A stretch of 64,000 nucleotides of DNA, taken from Paenibacillus puerhi (lineage in GTDB: Bacteria; Bacillota; Bacilli; Paenibacillales; NBRC-103111). Of this stretch, positions 17,587 to 26,431 are shown piece after piece (positions within the stretch are counted from its first letter, which is position 1; each line of letters opens with the position of its first letter). Position numbers and translations under genes: made by a program. The stretch lies in NCBI RefSeq assembly GCF_009846885.1, contig NZ_WUWM01000033.1, positions 1-64,000 on the forward strand, read 5' to 3'. The notes beneath the pieces are model-generated. The model was not told the origin of the DNA and made no database searches. It was given only the letters and a program-made list of their open reading frames with translations.

Positions 17587-19407
17587 ATGAAGCAATTTTG
17601 GATTCGCTTTCGAATCAAGGAAAGCATGGTCGTTTTATTTATGGCGATCAGTCTCCTCTCGATGGTCTTAATGGGGCTTATTTCTCATATCAACTACAGC
17701 AATGCGGTAAAAAACGACTTTCATACGGTTACGGATGAAGCCACCAAGCGTCTGCACCATCACTTGGAATTTTATTTCGAGCAGCTCTCCAAGTCGACCA
17801 AAGCCTTGCTGAAGGAGGAGCTCATCCAAACCTGGTACGAGGGAAGCCAAGCCTTAACGGTCTACGAGGTCGTGGACATCGAGGCGCTGATGCGCCGTCA
17901 TGTGGCCCTAAACTATAATGAAGTGGCAGGCGTCTTCCTGATGTCCATGGACAAGCGGGTGCTGTCCATGCGTACGTACCAGGCACTGGCTGCGGATTTC
18001 TCAACAGAGCCATGGTATGCCGTGCCATTCTCCGAGCAGCGCGTATTGGTGCCCACCCACACGATCACTTATCCGCAGCAAAGCGGGATGCAAGTTATCT
18101 CGATGCTGAATCCGGTGTACAGCAACTCGACGCTGGAGCAGGTGGGCTATATGGTAATGGACCTGTCGCTTAAGGAAATCGAGGCTACCCTCGAACGGTC
18201 GAGACTTGGGGCATCGGGGCAATTCATGATTCTGTCTTCCGAGGATACCGTCGTGTACCACCCGGAGAAGGAGTGGCGCGGACTGCCCGTATCCGAGACG
18301 CCGATCGGTAAGATCAGTCTGCCTGCAGATGGCGGCGTCAGCATCCAAACATCGGGACAAAGCAAGCTTCTCGTGTCGACCAGCAGCTCCAAGGTGCTGG
18401 GCTGGAGGATCGTAGCGATCGTTCCCTTCGACGAGATGGCCAGCGGCCTGTACTCCGCCCGCAATGCAACGGTGGTCGCTTTCCTGATTATCGCCGTCAT
18501 GGTTGTACTGCTCGTCCCCAAGGTATCCAATCTCTTCGTGGAGCCAGTGCTTCACCTCAAGCACAACATGACTCGCGTATTCCAAGGGGATTATACGACA
18601 AGGGCGGAGTTCTACCCGGGGGAAAATGAATTCCAGAAGCTGAATCACAGCTTCAACAAGATGGTGGACCAGCTGAACGATCAAATGAATATGATCTCGG
18701 ACTTGAAGGTGCGCGAGATGCATATGCAGCTGCGTCAGAAAGAAGCTTATATACAAGCGCTCCAAAATCAGATCAACCCCCATCTGCTGTATAATTCCTT
18801 GGATGTTATCAAGAGTATAGGCTATCTCAACGACGATGAGCTTGTGGTCAGCATGGCGGGCAACTTGGCCGACGTCTACCGGTATACGGCCAAGATTTCG
18901 GACAATGAGGTTACGTTAAGGGATGAAATGTCGATACTGGAGAAGTATCTGGAGATTACGCACATTCGGTTTCCCAAAAAATTTATTAGCCGCATCACCG
19001 TCCATCCGAAGTTTCATGATTGTTTATTGGTCAAGCTAACCGTCCAGCCCCTCGTCGAGAATGCGGTCAAATATGCGGTGGAGCCAAGAGGCGGCGAAGC
19101 TGCGATTCTGATCAGCGCCTATGATGATAAGGATGATCTCGTTATCGAAATTGCGGACAACGGAGACGGAATCTCCGGCGAGAAGCTGGCAGAGCTCACC
19201 GAAAGTCTCCATGGAATTTCCAGCTATGCCAACGAACAGACTTATAGACAGAGCGAATCGCTCGGTGTGGCGAATGTGCATGCGCGGTTGTTTCTCAAGT
19301 ATGGGGAAGGCTACGGCTTGACGGTGAATTCATTTGCCGGCCGGGGAACCGTCGTTTCCATCCGGATTCCGCTGCGTTACAAGCATACGGTTCAGACATC
19401 AATATAA
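17587..19407 (+). CDS. YesM-type sensor histidine kinase
   Basis: This 606-residue membrane kinase phosphorylates the YesN-type regulator upstream. A first helix (about residues 15-38) and a second (about 294-316) enclose an extracellular dCache-like sensor. A HAMP segment follows. The His_kinase domain has the phospho-accepting His399 in 'NQINPHLLYNSLD', and the ATPase domain has 'IADNGDGISGEKL' near 520. Kinases of this type usually sense a sugar directly or through a binding protein. A terminator follows at 19413. Confidence 0.9.
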   Translation: MKQFWIRFRIKESMVVLFMAISLLSMVLMGLISHINYSNAVKNDFHTVTDEATKRLHHHLEFYFEQLSKSTKALLKEELIQTWYEGSQALTVYEVVDIEALMRRHVALNYNEVAGVFLMSMDKRVLSMRTYQALAADFSTEPWYAVPFSEQRVLVPTHTITYPQQSGMQVISMLNPVYSNSTLEQVGYMVMDLSLKEIEATLERSRLGASGQFMILSSEDTVVYHPEKEWRGLPVSETPIGKISLPADGGVSIQTSGQSKLLVSTSSSKVLGWRIVAIVPFDEMASGLYSARNATVVAFLIIAVMVVLLVPKVSNLFVEPVLHLKHNMTRVFQGDYTTRAEFYPGENEFQKLNHSFNKMVDQLNDQMNMISDLKVREMHMQLRQKEAYIQALQNQINPHLLYNSLDVIKSIGYLNDDELVVSMAGNLADVYRYTAKISDNEVTLRDEMSILEKYLEITHIRFPKKFISRITVHPKFHDCLLVKLTVQPLVENAVKYAVEPRGGEAAILISAYDDKDDLVIEIADNGDGISGEKLAELTESLHGISSYANEQTYRQSESLGVANVHARLFLKYGEGYGLTVNSFAGRGTVVSIRIPLRYKHTVQTSI

Positions 19408-19412
19408 CAATC

Positions 19413-19448
19413 AGGCTGCTCAACGGGATTACCGGAGAGCGGCCTTTT
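19413..19448 (+). terminator. terminator of the two-component genes
   Basis: AGGCTGCTC (19413-19421) pairs with GAGCGGCCT (19437-19445) with one wobble, followed by TTTT. It separates the kinase transcript from the large operon that begins at 19503. Confidence 0.7.
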
Positions 19449-19502
19449 TGATATGGATAGCAAAGCCTGTCGGCAGCGTCCAAGTCCTAGTCGAGGTTTA
19501 GA

Positions 19503-19548
19503 AATCAGAGGATTGTGTAACGACGTCTCCGGTAGAAGCGCTTATGAT
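19503..19548 (+). promoter_or_regulatory. regulon promoter c: AATCAGAG element plus TATGAT -10
   Basis: AATCAGAGGATTGTGTAACG starts at 19503 and TATGAT at 19543, spacing exactly 40. It lies 41 bases before the permease ATG and heads the eight-gene operon that runs to the terminator at 28808. Confidence 0.7.
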
Positions 19549-19588
19549 AAGTGTAGCAAAGGATATGACACTACTGGAGGGAACCAAT

Positions 19589-20551
19589 ATGCAAGCAAAT
19601 TCGACGGGGGAACTGGCGCACCCTGAAGCTGCGCCCAAGTCGCACAACAGCACGGCCTGGAAGGAATGGAGAAGGGGGCTTCCCCTGTATGCGATGATTT
19701 TTCCGGGCTTGTTATTTTTCTTACTTTTCCGGTACTTGCCCATGGGCGGCATTTTGATCGCCTTTCAGGATTTCAGTCCCTTTCTCGGCTTTGCCGGCAG
19801 TGAATGGGTCGGCTTTGCGCATTTTCAGCGGCTGTTCGGGGAGCCTGAGTTTTGGACCTTGCTCCGCAATACGCTCATCCTGAGTGCATTGAACCTGTTT
19901 TTATTTTTCCCGGCTCCGATCCTGATCGCGGTCGTGTTGAACGAGGTTCGGCTGAAGTGGTTCAAGAAATTTGTCCAAACGGTTGTGTACATGCCGCATT
20001 TCCTGTCGTGGGTCGTCGTCGTAGGCATTACGGTGATCCTCTTCGCTACCCAAGACGGAGCTATTAACAAAGGGCTGGCCGATGCCGGCTTGGCGCGAAT
20101 CGAGCTCATGACGGATCCCGATTATTTCCGTTCGGTCTACGTGTTGCAGAGCATCTGGAAGGAAGCGGGCTGGAATGCGGTCATCTTCCTGGCTGCGCTT
20201 GCCTCGGTCGATCCTACGTTGTATGAAGCGGCGGTCGTCGACGGAGCCAACCGGTGGAAGCAACTGTGGCATATCACCCTTCCCGCTCTCCGGGCAACGA
20301 TCATTATTTTGTTTATTCTTCGCTTAGGGCATGTCATGGACATCGGCTTCGAGCATATTTACTTGATGCAAAATTCACTGAATCTATCGGTTTCGGATGT
20401 GTTCGACACGTACGTATACCGGACAGGCGTGCTGCAAGGCGAGTTTAGCTTTACGACAGCTGTCGGGTTGTTCAAATCGGTGATCGGTCTCGTATTGATC
20501 GTGCTTGCCAATCAGCTCTCCAAGAAGATCGGGGAAGAGGGGGTTTACTAG
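19589..20551 (+). CDS. sugar ABC transporter permease, LplB type, sulfatase operon
   Basis: This 320-residue protein is a CUT1-type importer permease with about six membrane segments and an EAA loop near residues 211-231 (YEAAVVDGANRWKQLWHITL). I chose the ATG at 19589, which has the RBS GGAGGG; the longer frame from 19544 would overlap the promoter. It heads the sulfatase/FGE operon but has no binding-protein gene next to it. The orphan lipoprotein at 7803 shares the promoter element and is its likely partner. Substrate by context is a sulfated oligosaccharide, an inference. Confidence 0.9.
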   Translation: MQANSTGELAHPEAAPKSHNSTAWKEWRRGLPLYAMIFPGLLFFLLFRYLPMGGILIAFQDFSPFLGFAGSEWVGFAHFQRLFGEPEFWTLLRNTLILSALNLFLFFPAPILIAVVLNEVRLKWFKKFVQTVVYMPHFLSWVVVVGITVILFATQDGAINKGLADAGLARIELMTDPDYFRSVYVLQSIWKEAGWNAVIFLAALASVDPTLYEAAVVDGANRWKQLWHITLPALRATIIILFILRLGHVMDIGFEHIYLMQNSLNLSVSDVFDTYVYRTGVLQGEFSFTTAVGLFKSVIGLVLIVLANQLSKKIGEEGVY

Positions 20552-20552
20552 A

Positions 20553-21422
20553 ATGAATGCTTTTGACTCGCGTGGGAAGGATCCCGTCTTCAGTACGCTC
20601 ATCTATGGGCTGCTCATGTTGTCGCTACTCGCCATTCTGATTCCTTTTATCTATGTCATATCCAGCTCCTTCGCCACAGAGCATGAAATCATGTCACGCG
20701 GATTCTTCTTCTTCCCGAAAGAATGGTCGATTGAGGCCTACGGCTACCTGCTGAGCAACGATAATTTCCTTACCGCCTTCGGCAATGCCGTACAGATCAC
20801 CGTCACGGGAACGACGATCAATATTGTCCTGACCAGCCTTATGGCTTACGGCTTATCCAAGCATTGGCTGAAGGGACGCCGCACGATGAATTTCATGGTG
20901 CTGTTCACGATGATTTTCGCGGGCGGGATGATTCCTACGTATCTGGTGGTCAAGGAGCTGGGGCTGCTGAACAGCTACTGGGCCCTGTATCTCACCAGCG
21001 CCATCGCGCCCTTTAACCTGATTGTCATGCGCAGCTTCTTTCAGAACATTCCGGCTGAGCTGGAGGAGTCCGCGCGGATCGACGGCTGCTCCGAGCTGAG
21101 GCTGTTCTGGCAGATCGTGATCCCGCTCTCCATGCCGGCGGTCGCTACCTTTACTTTATTTTACGCGGTTCATAACTGGAATACGTATTTCTACGCCATC
21201 CTCTTTCTCAACAACTCGGCCGATATGCCGCTGCAGGTGTTTCTGAGACAGATGCTGATCGAGACCGATTCGAGCATGGCCGTGGATGCCGGCGGTTACT
21301 CGTACACGCCCGCCGTTAAGATGGCGGCTGTGTTGATCACGGCGATACCGCTCCTCGTAATTTATCCGTTTCTGCAAAAGTACTTTAACCAAGGCATGCT
21401 GATGGGTTCTGTGAAGGGGTAA
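20553..21422 (+). CDS. sugar ABC transporter permease, YtcP/AraQ type, sulfatase operon
   Basis: This 289-residue partner permease has about six membrane segments and an EAA loop near residues 170-192 (EESARIDGCSELRLFWQIVI). It starts one base after the previous stop, so the two are translationally coupled. It ends with 'FLQKYFNQGMLMGSVKG', as in the YtcP family. It differs more from the proteins at 1688 and 35087 than those do from each other, consistent with a distinct substrate. Confidence 0.9.
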   Translation: MNAFDSRGKDPVFSTLIYGLLMLSLLAILIPFIYVISSSFATEHEIMSRGFFFFPKEWSIEAYGYLLSNDNFLTAFGNAVQITVTGTTINIVLTSLMAYGLSKHWLKGRRTMNFMVLFTMIFAGGMIPTYLVVKELGLLNSYWALYLTSAIAPFNLIVMRSFFQNIPAELEESARIDGCSELRLFWQIVIPLSMPAVATFTLFYAVHNWNTYFYAILFLNNSADMPLQVFLRQMLIETDSSMAVDAGGYSYTPAVKMAAVLITAIPLLVIYPFLQKYFNQGMLMGSVKG

Positions 21423-21462
21423 ACGATCAGGCTGAGGCATGCAAAGAATGGGAGGAATCGTC

Positions 21463-23727
21463 GTGGTTAAGCAGCAGAATCATCAGAAGATTAGGTATGT
21501 TCATCAGGAGGAGGGGCCGACACTCGCCTATGCGGAAGGCTCGGGCGTCCGTATCCTTCATCAGGACGGGCTGGCCTTCAAGGATCTGAATAAGGACGGC
21601 AAGCTCGACCGCTATGAGGATTGGCGCTTGCCCGCCGAGGAGCGCGCGAAGGATCTGGCATCCAAGATGTCGATTGCCCAGATCGCCGGACTCATGCTGT
21701 ACAGCAAGCACCAGGCGCTGCCCGGGAATAAGGGCTGGAATCCGGCTACCTACGGAGGCTTGCCCTTCGAGGCTTCGGGGGCGATGCCCTATGAGCTGAC
21801 CGACCAGCAGCGGCAACTGGTATCGGAGGATCACATCCGGCATGTGCTGATCACGAGTGTCGAGAGTCCGGAGTGTGCAGCCAGGTGGAATAATCGGCTG
21901 CAAGCGTATGCGGAGAGCGAGCCGCTGGGCATCCCCGCCAATACCAGCTCCGATCCCCGTCACGGCCTGGACGCTTCGGCGGAGTTCAAGGTCGGCGGAG
22001 GGAGCAAGATCTCCATCTGGCCCGAATCGATGGGGCTTGCCGCCACCTTCGACCCGGAGCTTGCCCGGCAATTCGGCGAGATCGCTTCACAGGAATATCG
22101 TGCGCTTGGGATTACGACGGCTTTGTCTCCGCAGGTTGACATTGCGACCGATCCCCGTTGGTTTCGCTTTGGGATGACGTTCGGTGAGGATCCTCGGCTT
22201 GCGGCTGATATGGCCCGCGCCTATATCGACGGCTTCCAGACATCAGAGGGGAACGCGGAGATCGCGGACGGCTGGGGCTATGACAGCGTCAATACGATGG
22301 TAAAGCACTGGCCGGGAGGCGGCTCAGGGGAAGCCGGGCGCGATGCGCACTTTGCCTATGGGAAGTATGCGGTTTATCCGGGTGCGAACTTTGACCAGCA
22401 TCTGATACCGTTCACGGAAGGCGCGTTCCGCTTGGCAGGTAAAACGGCCCAGGCGTCCGCGGTTATGCCCTACTATACGATCTCGGTAGACCAGGATAAG
22501 AAGAACGGCGAGAATGTCGGCAATTCCTACAGTTTCTACTTGATCCAGCATCTGCTGCGCGAGCAGGCCGGGTTTGACGGCGTCGTCTGTACGGACTGGG
22601 CCATTACCGACGACGAGCCCGAGGATATCACGAAGCTCTTTCCCGGGGGCAAGTGCTGGGGGGTCGAGGAAGGATATACGGTGGCGGAGCGTCATTACAA
22701 GCTGCTGATGGCCGGAGTCGACCAGTTCGGCGGAAATAACGAAGCCGGTCCGATCCTGGAGGCGTATCAGATCGGCGTACGAGAGCATGGAGAAGCCTTC
22801 ATGCGCAAGCGGTTCGAGCAGTCGGCCGTGAGGCTGCTGAAAAATATATTCCGGCTGGGGCTGTTCGAAAACCCGTACGTACAAGTCGAGGAAACGGTCG
22901 CGAAGGTGGGCTGTGAGGCATTTGCCAAGGCGGGCTTTGAGGCGCAGCTCCGCTCGTTCGTGCTGCTCAAGAACGAGAATCAGACGCTCCCCATGCCGAA
23001 GCACCGAAAGGTTTATATCCCGAAAAGAAAGCTTTCGGCGAGTACCACTTGGATCGGCTCGCCGATCCCAGCGAGCGAGGAGGTTCCGGTGGACCTGGAG
23101 GTCATCCGAGCGTACTTCGAGGTAACGGAGGAGCCCGAGGATGCAGACTTTGCCATCGTATTCATCGAAAGTCCCCGCAACACGATGGGTTACAGCAAGG
23201 CCGACGCCGCTACGGGGGGGACAGGCTACGTGCCGATCAGCCTTCAGTACCGGCCGTACACAGCGGTGCATGCGCGGGAAACGAGCCTGGCCGGCGACCC
23301 GAGGGATGTGCGGAATCGAACGTATAAGGGCAAGCAGGTTACGGTGACCAATGCGGCAGACTTGGATCATGTGCTGGAGACCAAGCGGCGAATGAAGGAC
23401 AAGCCGGTCATCGTCTCGATCATGCTGGCCAACCCAGCCGTTGTCGGCGAGTTTGAGGAGGCCGCTAGTGCGATCCTGGCCAACTTCGGAGCCGAGGAAC
23501 GGGCGATCATGGATCTGATTACAGGTGCTGCCGAGCCAGAGGGGCTGCTGCCTTTTCAGATGCCTGCGAATATGAAGACCGTGGAGGAGCAGCTGGAGGA
23601 CGTGCCTCATGATATGGAGGTTTACCGGGATTCCGCCGGGCATGCGTATGATTTCGCCTTCGGTCTGAATTGGAGCGGCGTTATCCGCGATGGCCGAACG
23701 GAAAGATATAGCGGAGGGAATACTTAG
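21463..23727 (+). CDS. glycoside hydrolase family 3 enzyme, cytoplasmic
   Basis: This 754-residue GH3 enzyme should remove sugars from the non-reducing end of imported oligosaccharides. The N-terminal barrel contains 'KHWPGGGSGEAGRDAHFAYG' (the KH motif, about residue 280) and 'GVVCTDWAITDDEPED', whose Asp is the expected nucleophile. The C-terminal sandwich ends with 'GLLPFQMPANMKTVEEQL'. There is no signal peptide. I prefer the GTG start at 21463 because GGGAGG lies seven bases upstream; an ATG at 21439 is possible. It stands between permeases and a sulfatase in one operon. The linkage and sugar are unknown. Confidence 0.87.
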   Translation: MVKQQNHQKIRYVHQEEGPTLAYAEGSGVRILHQDGLAFKDLNKDGKLDRYEDWRLPAEERAKDLASKMSIAQIAGLMLYSKHQALPGNKGWNPATYGGLPFEASGAMPYELTDQQRQLVSEDHIRHVLITSVESPECAARWNNRLQAYAESEPLGIPANTSSDPRHGLDASAEFKVGGGSKISIWPESMGLAATFDPELARQFGEIASQEYRALGITTALSPQVDIATDPRWFRFGMTFGEDPRLAADMARAYIDGFQTSEGNAEIADGWGYDSVNTMVKHWPGGGSGEAGRDAHFAYGKYAVYPGANFDQHLIPFTEGAFRLAGKTAQASAVMPYYTISVDQDKKNGENVGNSYSFYLIQHLLREQAGFDGVVCTDWAITDDEPEDITKLFPGGKCWGVEEGYTVAERHYKLLMAGVDQFGGNNEAGPILEAYQIGVREHGEAFMRKRFEQSAVRLLKNIFRLGLFENPYVQVEETVAKVGCEAFAKAGFEAQLRSFVLLKNENQTLPMPKHRKVYIPKRKLSASTTWIGSPIPASEEVPVDLEVIRAYFEVTEEPEDADFAIVFIESPRNTMGYSKADAATGGTGYVPISLQYRPYTAVHARETSLAGDPRDVRNRTYKGKQVTVTNAADLDHVLETKRRMKDKPVIVSIMLANPAVVGEFEEAASAILANFGAEERAIMDLITGAAEPEGLLPFQMPANMKTVEEQLEDVPHDMEVYRDSAGHAYDFAFGLNWSGVIRDGRTERYSGGNT

Positions 23728-23764
23728 CTGCACCCATCATCTCAAGGATATGGAGGTAAGTGAA

Positions 23765-25201
23765 ATGAGCAGACCGGATATTTTAGTATTTTTAAGCGAT
23801 CAGCACCATGCGAGGTACGCCGGCTTTGCCGGACATGAAACGGTACGCACTCCGCATATGGACCGCTTGGCGGCGGAAGGTACCGCATTCGAGGCCGCAT
23901 ATACGACCTGCCCGCTATGCGTTCCTTCCCGGACGTCCATGCTGACGGGGCAGCTTCCGGAGAAAACCGAGGTATACACCAATAATGGAGCGATTAGAGG
24001 CGACCAGGCCACCTTTCTGCATGGGATTGCCGCAGCGGGCTATGAGACGGTTCTATGCGGACGCATGCATTTCCTCGGGGATGACCAGCGCCATGGCTTT
24101 ACCCGAAGAATCATGGGTGAAATGACTCCGCTCTACTGGGGACGGTACGGTCCTCATCGCAAGGACCTGGGCCCCTACGTAGGTACGATGGCGAATCAAA
24201 GCCTGAAGATCATCGGGGGCGGAACGTCGCCTGTACTCGAATACGACAAAGCGGTCATTCAGGCGGCGCTCGATTACTTGGGTCAGGAGCATGACAAGCC
24301 GCAATGCGTAGTTGTCGGCACATACGGTCCGCATCATACCTTCGTTGCGCCTCCGGAGCTGTATCAATATTACAAGGCGAATGCGGCGATCCCCGAATCC
24401 TTCTATAGGGAAACGGACCATCCCGTGCTTAGCAGTCAGCGCGAGCCATCCGGCGTCTTGCATGAGGAGAACGTGACGAGGCTGCGAGCCGCCTACTTGG
24501 GCATGATCGAAACGATAGACAGTCAGCTAGGTAGGGTACGCGAGGCCTGGCAGCGGTACCTGGAACGCAGCGGCCGCCAAGGCGTGTTCGTCTATTTGTC
24601 CGATCATGGCGAACAAGCAGGGGAGCACGGCTTAATAGGCAAGAACACGCTCTACGAAGGCTCCGCCCGTATTCCTTTCCTTGTCTCCGGGGATGGGATC
24701 ATCGCCGGCCGAAGCATTTCCCAGCCCGTGAGCATCCTGGATATCGGCCCGACGTTATGCGAGCTGACCGGAGCCCAAGCGCCGCCAAGGCAGGACGGCC
24801 AAAGCCTGAAGTCCCTGATCGAGGGAGGCGCTGAGGAGGATCGGGCGATATTGAGCGAGTGTATGGTTCACGTCGACGGCCGGGCCGTACCGGGCCGCAT
24901 GCTGCGGAAGGGTTCGTGGAAGTACATCTCCTATGCATCCTTCGAGCAGTATGATCAATTGTTCGATCTGGAAGCTGACCCGCAGGAGCTTCATAATGTG
25001 TGCCGGCAAAAGCCGGACATCGCTGGGCCGTTGAGGGCCTTGCTGTATGAGGGCTGGAATATACCGGCGATCCTCGAGAAGCATATGGAGAAGGAGGAAC
25101 ACCATCGGCTCCTGGCCAAGTGGGGAAGCATCGTCGATGTGGAGGAGCCCGAACGATGGCCTGTGCCGAAGGAAGCGACGGCGCTTCCGGCCGTCGAATA
25201 A
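23765..25201 (+). CDS. cytoplasmic sulfatase 3 (family S1)
   Basis: This 478-residue type I sulfatase has the motif CVPSR with Cys52, the conversion site for formylglycine. The N-terminal metal site (FLSDQHHARYAG) and the later 'YLSDHGEQAGEHGLIGKNTLYEGSARIP' match arylsulfatase and choline-sulfatase-like enzymes. I chose the ATG at 23765, which has GGAGG at suitable spacing; the frame is open from 23690 but the extra residues overlap the GH3 gene. No signal peptide is seen. It is in the same operon as the FGE that would activate it. Confidence 0.88.
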   Translation: MSRPDILVFLSDQHHARYAGFAGHETVRTPHMDRLAAEGTAFEAAYTTCPLCVPSRTSMLTGQLPEKTEVYTNNGAIRGDQATFLHGIAAAGYETVLCGRMHFLGDDQRHGFTRRIMGEMTPLYWGRYGPHRKDLGPYVGTMANQSLKIIGGGTSPVLEYDKAVIQAALDYLGQEHDKPQCVVVGTYGPHHTFVAPPELYQYYKANAAIPESFYRETDHPVLSSQREPSGVLHEENVTRLRAAYLGMIETIDSQLGRVREAWQRYLERSGRQGVFVYLSDHGEQAGEHGLIGKNTLYEGSARIPFLVSGDGIIAGRSISQPVSILDIGPTLCELTGAQAPPRQDGQSLKSLIEGGAEEDRAILSECMVHVDGRAVPGRMLRKGSWKYISYASFEQYDQLFDLEADPQELHNVCRQKPDIAGPLRALLYEGWNIPAILEKHMEKEEHHRLLAKWGSIVDVEEPERWPVPKEATALPAVE

Positions 25202-25217
25202 GTAGGAGGTTGTTCAG

Positions 25218-25850
25218 TTGAATGGAGTTTCCTGGAGGCTGCTTGGTCAAATATTCTGGTCGTTCTTCAAGATCGGACCGGTTACGTTCGGCGGCGGCTA
25301 TGCGATGATCCCGTTAATCGAGCGGGAGGTCGTCGACCATCGCGGATGGGTGAAGAACAAGGATATTGCCGACATCTTCGCGATTTCGGAATCGATTCCC
25401 GGTGCGATCGCGATTAACTCGGCGTCCTTTGTCGGGTTTCGGATAGCGGGCATCCCCGGTGCTCTGGCTGCGATGTCTGGCGTTCTTCTGCCGACCTTTC
25501 TGATTGTGATCGGATTGTGCATCGCCTTTCTGCAGGTACAGCATCATCCGAAGATCGAAGCGGCGTTTCAAGGCATCCGGGCCACCACCGTCGCGCTGAT
25601 CGTCTATGCAGGCATCAAAATCGGCAAGTCCGCGGTTCTGGATAAAACCACAATGGCTATCGTCATTGGAACTGTGGTCGCGATGCTGTTCAGTCATATG
25701 AACCCGATCGTCATTATCCTTTCAGGGGCAGTCCTGGGGATCGGACTGGTGCAGCTGAAGGGCATGCTCGGCATGAAGGTAGACCTGGAGAAGGAATCGG
25801 CAGAGCCCCGTTACACGTACACGGACTACTACCTGGGTGACGGTATTTAA
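25218..25850 (+). CDS. CHR-family transporter half, N-type
   Basis: This 210-residue membrane protein is one half-size member of the chromate ion transporter (CHR) family. It begins 'FFKIGPVTFGGGYAMIPLIEREVV', the family signature, and has about five to six hydrophobic segments. It starts with TTG, preceded by AGGAGG at 25204. The second half follows 17 bases later, the usual pairing for short-chain CHR proteins. Such proteins are known for chromate efflux, and chromate is a sulfate analogue. Placed between two sulfatases and beside FGE, it more likely handles sulfate released in the cytoplasm; that role is inference. Confidence 0.85.
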   Translation: MNGVSWRLLGQIFWSFFKIGPVTFGGGYAMIPLIEREVVDHRGWVKNKDIADIFAISESIPGAIAINSASFVGFRIAGIPGALAAMSGVLLPTFLIVIGLCIAFLQVQHHPKIEAAFQGIRATTVALIVYAGIKIGKSAVLDKTTMAIVIGTVVAMLFSHMNPIVIILSGAVLGIGLVQLKGMLGMKVDLEKESAEPRYTYTDYYLGDGI

Positions 25851-25867
25851 AGGAGGGGCAGCCGGGA

Positions 25868-26404
25868 ATGTATTGGGAGTTATTTATCACGTTTTTCCAG
25901 ATCGGATTCGTTTCCTTCGGCGGCGGCTACGCGATGATCCCTGTAATTGAGCAGCGGGTCAGCGCGCATGGCTGGATGAGCACGCAAGACTTTACCGATG
26001 TCATAGCCGTTGCGGGAATGTCCCCGGGCCCGATCGGGACCAACAGCGCCATTTTCGTCGGTTATCAAGTTGGAGGCCTCGCTGGAGCGGTGTTTGCTGC
26101 GCTCGGCATGGTGCTTCCCTCTCTGATCATCGTTATTCTTGTCGGCTTGTTTTTCAGTAAGATCGACCGAAACCGATGGGTGCAATCCGCCTTCTACGGC
26201 CTTAGGCCGATTGTGACCGGTCTTATCTTCTATGGAGCTATCCGCTTTGCTATAAGCAATCATATCATTGGGGAGCTGAACCTCCGAACACTAGGGTCGC
26301 TCTTGTTTTTCGGGGTCTCGCTGCTGGCGCTGCTGAGATTCAGAATGCATCCCCTTTATGTCATTATCCTTTCGGGCTTAACGGGCATCGCCATATACAG
26401 CTAG
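25868..26404 (+). CDS. CHR-family transporter half, C-type
   Basis: This 178-residue protein repeats the CHR signature 'FFQIGFVSFGGGYAMIPVIEQRV' and is the partner of the preceding gene. It has about five hydrophobic segments and includes 'GMSPGPIGTNSAIFVGY', typical of the family. The two small proteins probably form an antiparallel heterodimer. They share an operon with two sulfatases, GH3 and FGE. A good RBS (GGAGGGG) precedes the ATG. Confidence 0.85.
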   Translation: MYWELFITFFQIGFVSFGGGYAMIPVIEQRVSAHGWMSTQDFTDVIAVAGMSPGPIGTNSAIFVGYQVGGLAGAVFAALGMVLPSLIIVILVGLFFSKIDRNRWVQSAFYGLRPIVTGLIFYGAIRFAISNHIIGELNLRTLGSLLFFGVSLLALLRFRMHPLYVIILSGLTGIAIYS

Positions 26405-26431
26405 TTTATTCGAAGAGGAGGACTGTGCCTT

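Noticed and set aside
22324..23733. Minus-strand open frame of 469 codons opposite the GH3 gene
   Set aside because: It mirrors the GH3 codon pattern, has no domain or RBS, and GH3 identity is clear.
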